DNA of 64,000 nt. Origin: Methylibium sp. NZG. Its GTDB lineage: Bacteria > Pseudomonadota > Gammaproteobacteria > Burkholderiales > Burkholderiaceae_C. Position numbers and translations under genes: made by a program. The stretch is taken from the NCBI GenBank assembly GCA_001263235.1, contig LGRD01000005.1, positions 92,019 through 156,018 on the forward strand, written 5' to 3'. The notes beneath the pieces are model-generated. The model ran no database searches. It was not told where the DNA came from and worked only from the letters and a program-made list of their open reading frames with translations. Shown here piece by piece: positions 61,955-64,000 of this stretch; the first letter of the stretch is position 1, and every line of letters starts with the position of its first letter.

Positions 61955-62377
61955 TCAAAGCGACCACGAGCCCCAGAACACCAAGCCGGAGCAGAGGAGC
62001 CAGAAGCTCCAGTGTCCGAGAAGCAGATAGTCAGCCGCCTTGCGTTTGAGGGCGAGCAACTGAACCAGCCATGAAACGGCCCAAAGGAGATAGATGACAG
62101 CCACACCCCAGGCAATGCCTCGCGCCGGAGAGAGCTGGTTTGTGAACGCAAGAAGGTAAAGGACAAGGCTCAACGCCAACAAGTCAACCGACACCAGCTG
62201 AAAGGCGCACATCGCCTGTACCCAGTTTCGACTCAACACAGCGATGTTGGCCGGAGGAGTGGCCCCAGCAATGACTTTTCGCGGCTCAATGCTGAGCGAC
62301 TGTCGAACACCGCCAGTCATGTGGGCCGCAAAGGCCAGTAGCGTCAATCCGCATGCCGCCGCGATCGGGTAGTTCAT
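61955..62377 (-). CDS. cassette gene: small integral membrane protein
   Basis: 140 residues from ATG 62377. Four predicted membrane helices (AAACGLTLLAFAAHM, AFQLVSVDLLALSLVLYLLAF, GIAWGVAVIYLLWAVSWLVQLLAL, LLLGHWSFWLLCSGLVFWG). No recognised family by motif, though such four-helix proteins are common in cassettes and include DUF-type membrane proteins. Less GC-rich than chromosomal neighbours, ending just before attC site 1. Confidence 0.72.
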   Translation of the reverse strand: MNYPIAAACGLTLLAFAAHMTGGVRQSLSIEPRKVIAGATPPANIAVLSRNWVQAMCAFQLVSVDLLALSLVLYLLAFTNQLSPARGIAWGVAVIYLLWAVSWLVQLLALKRKAADYLLLGHWSFWLLCSGLVFWGSWSL

Positions 62378-62460
62378 CGTTGATCGTACCAATCTGCTCT
62401 GTGCAACCGAGTTTGTCGTTTAGCTCGAGACCTGCGATGGCGACACGCTTTGGACGTGCG

Positions 62461-62505
62461 GCCTGACGCCGGAGCTTACCGGCCGGCCGGTTCAACGGGT
62501 CGGGC
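62461..62505 (-). repeat. attC-like site 2 (degenerate)
   Basis: GCCTGAC and GTCGGGC bound an imperfect palindrome with centre ACCGGCCGGCCGGTT. The minus-strand core reads GTCAGGC, one change from GTTRRRY, so recombination activity is doubtful. It falls between the membrane-protein and GNAT cassettes, where a site is expected. Confidence 0.5.
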
Positions 62506-62590
62506 CACATTGCGCAGTGCCTGCCGTAACGGGTCAGCTTGAGCGAGGAGTTAGCCTCGCGGACGACGGCGGTGTGGCGGCTCACTGCGA

Positions 62591-63058
62591 TCAAAGCTTG
62601 AGCGCGATGATGATTTCGCCGTCAATGTTGACATCACCAGTCGGGCTGAACCCGACGTGCTGATAGAACGGCCCAGGGTTGTCCGGCCCCAAAGCGTAGC
62701 TGGTGAGAAGTGTCTCGGCGCCCTCAGCACGCACAATCTCGACTACTTTTGCAATGATTGCGCGACCGTACCCGCGGCCCTGGTAGCGGCGGTCGACGAT
62801 CAGTTTCCACAGGTACCATGGCCCGATGATCTCTGGTGGGTTGGGTGGCACGTTCCAGCTAAGCATCACGAACCCAACTGCAAGCTCCGCATCAAAGACG
62901 GCTCTATACCAAGGCTTGCCTTCGGGCACTTCGCGTGCCTCCTCAAGAGCCTCAGAGACGCTACCGACGTAGGGTTCTTGCTCAGGAGCAAGCGTGACGG
63001 CGAGAACAGCCTCGAGGGTCTGCTCATCCACCTCTCGAAAGACGACATTGGGTGACAC
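62591..63058 (-). CDS. cassette gene: GNAT acetyltransferase
   Basis: 155 residues. GNAT core: LWKLIVDRRYQGRGYGRAIIAKVVEIVRAEGAE is motif A, GPFYQHVGFSPTGDV motif B; FREVDEQTLEAVLAVTLAPEQEPYV is the N-terminal strand-helix of the spermidine/spermine or PaiA type acetyltransferases. Could acetylate polyamines or antibiotics; acetyltransferases are frequent integron cargo. Its 3' side leads to attC-like site 2. Confidence 0.86.
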   Translation of the reverse strand: MSPNVVFREVDEQTLEAVLAVTLAPEQEPYVGSVSEALEEAREVPEGKPWYRAVFDAELAVGFVMLSWNVPPNPPEIIGPWYLWKLIVDRRYQGRGYGRAIIAKVVEIVRAEGAETLLTSYALGPDNPGPFYQHVGFSPTGDVNIDGEIIIALKL

Positions 63059-63129
63059 TGGTAGTTCCTTCTACGTGATACCGGCCGCATAGGCCCGCTC
63101 CCCCGACCGGCTAGGGTGGATTCTGCGAG

Positions 63130-63186
63130 GCCTAACGTTTGAGTTAATCGGTACCGTCAGGCGTCTGCTTGAACGAAGGGTTGGGC
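63130..63186 (-). repeat. attC site 3
   Basis: GCCTAAC (63130-63136) and GTTGGGC (63180-63186) flank an imperfect palindrome of 57 bp. Minus-strand core is GTTAGGC. 52 of 57 bases match the site at 63864. It follows the HigA stop (63204) by 17 bp. Confidence 0.88.
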
Positions 63187-63203
63187 GTCTCGTGCACGAC
63201 GCG

Positions 63204-63518
63204 CTACTTGCCTGCAACTGCAAGCACCGCCTTCGGATTTGTGCTGGCAATTGCCAGTAGCGTCCGTGCGGCACCACTCGGTTGCTTGCGTCCTTGCTCC
63301 CAGCCCTGCAAGGTGCGAACCGATACACCCATGAGTACGGCGAACTGCGATTGAGACAGGCCTGTTTTCTTTCTGGCCTCGATCACGGGCGATGAAACCA
63401 CCTGAACCTGGCCGGCCTTCATTTCCCGCACCGACTGCAGGAGCTCGGCCGCGAGGTCGCGTTTGGCTTCATAGGCAGCCAGTTCAGCCTTGGTGAGGGG
63501 TCTATTCTTCAAGGGCAC
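63204..63518 (-). CDS. higA: cassette gene: HigA-like XRE antitoxin
   Basis: 104 residues from GTG 63518, AAGGAG upstream. Helix-turn-helix: IEARKKTGLSQSQFAVLMGVSVRTLQGWEQGRKQPSGAART. It follows and overlaps the toxin gene by 17 bp, the reversed toxin-first order typical of higBA. It binds and neutralises the toxin and represses the promoter. Such TA cassettes are thought to stabilise arrays. Confidence 0.87.
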   Translation of the reverse strand: MPLKNRPLTKAELAAYEAKRDLAAELLQSVREMKAGQVQVVSSPVIEARKKTGLSQSQFAVLMGVSVRTLQGWEQGRKQPSGAARTLLAIASTNPKAVLAVAGK

Positions 63519-63813
63519 GGCGAATCTCCTTCAACTTGGGGCCGGTGAGGTTGTCAGTCTTTGCCTTTGCGTACAGCGTGAGCAAGACGACTTCACCTTC
63601 TGAGGTACGAGTGAAGTAGATGACCCGCACGCCGCCCGACTTGCCCGAACCTGCTCTTCCCCAACGGACTTTCCGTATGCCGCCGGACTCGGGCACGACA
63701 TCTCCAGCGGTAGGGCGCTCAGCTATGTACGCCGCGAAGGCACCGCGTTCTTCTTCGGTCCAGTAGAGAGGCCACTGGCGCTGGAACAGCAGCGTTTCGA
63801 CAACGGTGAGCAT
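63502..63813 (-). CDS. higB: cassette gene: HigB/RelE-like toxin
   Basis: 103 residues, RelE/ParE superfamily: LYWTEEERGAFAAYIAERP, then GGIRKVRWGRAGSGKSGGVRVIYF and EVVLLTLYAKAKTDNLT, the basic mRNA-interferase core. RelE-fold toxins cleave translated mRNA on the ribosome. Toxin-first gene of a HigBA pair. The ATG lies 7 nt after a -10 TATAGT, so the mRNA is probably leaderless. Confidence 0.87.
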   Translation of the reverse strand: MLTVVETLLFQRQWPLYWTEEERGAFAAYIAERPTAGDVVPESGGIRKVRWGRAGSGKSGGVRVIYFTRTSEGEVVLLTLYAKAKTDNLTGPKLKEIRRALEE

Positions 63814-63819
63814 CGTGAG

Positions 63820-63848
63820 ACTATACGCCTCGGGCGCATAGTCGTCCA
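63820..63848 (-). promoter_or_regulatory. cassette-internal promoter of higBA
   Basis: On the minus strand, -10 TATAGT (63820-63825) and -35 TGGACG (63843-63848) are spaced 17 bp. The predicted start falls at or next to the higB ATG (63813), leaving no leader. TA cassettes usually carry their own promoter because most array genes are silent. Confidence 0.6.
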
Positions 63849-63863
63849 GCTCTTGCTCAAGAC

Positions 63864-63920
63864 GCCCAACGTTTGAGTTAAGCGGTGCCGTCAGGCGTCC
63901 GCTCGAACGAAGGGTTGGGC
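63864..63920 (-). repeat. attC site 4
   Basis: GCCCAAC (63864-63870) and GTTGGGC (63914-63920) flank a 57-bp imperfect palindrome with inner CAGGCG and CCGCT arms. Minus-strand core is GTTGGGC. It follows the HicA-like stop (63922) by one base. Confidence 0.88.
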
Positions 63921-63921
63921 G

Positions 63922-64000
63922 TCACACCCGCAAAGCGGTCGTGAAGTCTTCGGGCGAAACCTCAGCTTGGCGAAGAACACCTGCCAGAGTGCCGACCTTC
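63922..64000 (-). CDS. cassette gene: HicA-like toxin, C-terminal end (partial)
   Basis: Only the last 26 codons are in the window, ending in TGA at 63922. The visible end reads KVGTLAGVLRQAEVSPEDF then TTALRV, which fits the conserved end of HicA mRNA interferases (GTL-x-x-IL-RQA-x-(V/L)-S-x-E-x-F). The catalytic His region lies outside, so this is a family guess from the tail. It is cut by the window edge and abuts attC site 4. Confidence 0.6.
   Translation of the reverse strand, partial: KVGTLAGVLRQAEVSPEDFTTALRV

Larger units (their letters stand above)
61630..64000 (-). mobile_element. distal end of a chromosomal integron cassette array
   Basis: Three good attC-like sites (61873, 63130, 63864) and two degenerate ones alternate with short genes, all on the minus strand. 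Each site lies immediately 3' of its gene, as in cassettes, and read on the minus strand each good site ends in GTTRRRY (GTTAGAC, GTTAGGC, GTTGGGC). The two rightmost sites are 52 of 57 bases identical. No integrase or attI is visible; from the orientation they would lie right of 64000. Confidence 0.8.

Noticed and set aside
1..64000. tRNA, rRNA or riboswitch genes, phage or IS transposase
   Set aside because: None seen by eye; structured-RNA search was not possible, so small RNAs cannot be excluded.

Overview
The window is high-GC DNA with gene families and order typical of a betaproteobacterium of the order Burkholderiales (Rubrivivax/Leptothrix/Methylibium-like). Clues are ImuB, TctAB, two-subunit acyl-CoA dehydrogenases, a NitT/TauT-type ABC cassette, YbfB-type MFS and dispersed GC-rich palindromic repeats. 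I see no rRNA, tRNA, phage or IS transposase genes. Assignment is by family resemblance and sequence motifs only; no database search was possible. LAYOUT. 1-614: C-terminus of an ImuB-like Y-family polymerase. 618-2929: a visibly less GC-rich segment with a small unknown gene, a uracil-DNA-glycosylase-fold protein and a histone-deacetylase-like hydrolase, bracketed by two copies of a TGGCTCA-N5-TGAGCCA palindrome. 2986-3696: a VapBC/Phd-type toxin-antitoxin (TA) pair with a palindromic operator. 3732-10067 (minus): RimI-like acetyltransferase, MinD/FlhG ATPase, diguanylate cyclase, then a MoxR / DUF58 / VWA cluster behind an HtrA-like protease. 10210-14315 (plus): TatD nuclease, a broken deoxyinosine glycosylase, a spermidine-synthase-like protein and a GspE/PilB ATPase. 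14502-21094 (plus): TctB-TctA, gamma-glutamyltransferase (with a repeat inserted in frame), GNAT, EamA exporter and an SDR lacking the YxxxK motif. 21147-24203: a two-component system divergent from a small secreted protein, with four 11-bp-spaced OmpR-type half sites between them. 24331-37703: EamA, HipBA, outer-membrane phospholipase A, DapA-like aldolase, VOC proteins, 6-phosphogluconate dehydrogenase, cupin/LysR, SDR, MFS and thioesterase. 37743-48650 (mostly minus): a GGDEF-EAL protein, a subtilisin-like protease ending in a hexapeptide-repeat tail, an ABC importer operon and a lipoprotein hydrolase. 48737-49100: an antitoxin followed by an internally deleted vapC. 49148-60050: P1 peptidase, two acyl-CoA dehydrogenases, MFS, dodecin, a membrane-anchored TerB_N protein, GH13 amylase plus retropepsin-like protease, and YajQ. 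60187-61628: MurB and a pterin dehydratase-like protein. 61630-64000: the distal end of what looks like a chromosomal integron cassette array. It has three good and two degenerate attC-like sites. All cassette genes are on the minus strand: a membrane protein, a GNAT, HigBA and the end of a HicA-like toxin. If correct, the integrase and attI lie to the right of the window. HOW THE PARTS RELATE. Tight ATGA/GTGA overlaps define several operons: cyclase-FlhG; DUF58-VWA; RR-HK; HipBA; VapBC; MFS-thioesterase; GH13-retropepsin; and small protein-ATPase, permease-permease in the ABC operon. Four toxin-antitoxin-type loci (one decayed) plus a partial toxin occur in 64 kb. Two families of short palindromic repeats shape genes here: they insert in frame (ggt, deoxyinosine glycosylase), supply a C-terminus (ABC ATPase) and abut or overlap translation starts (permease, P1 peptidase, murB).
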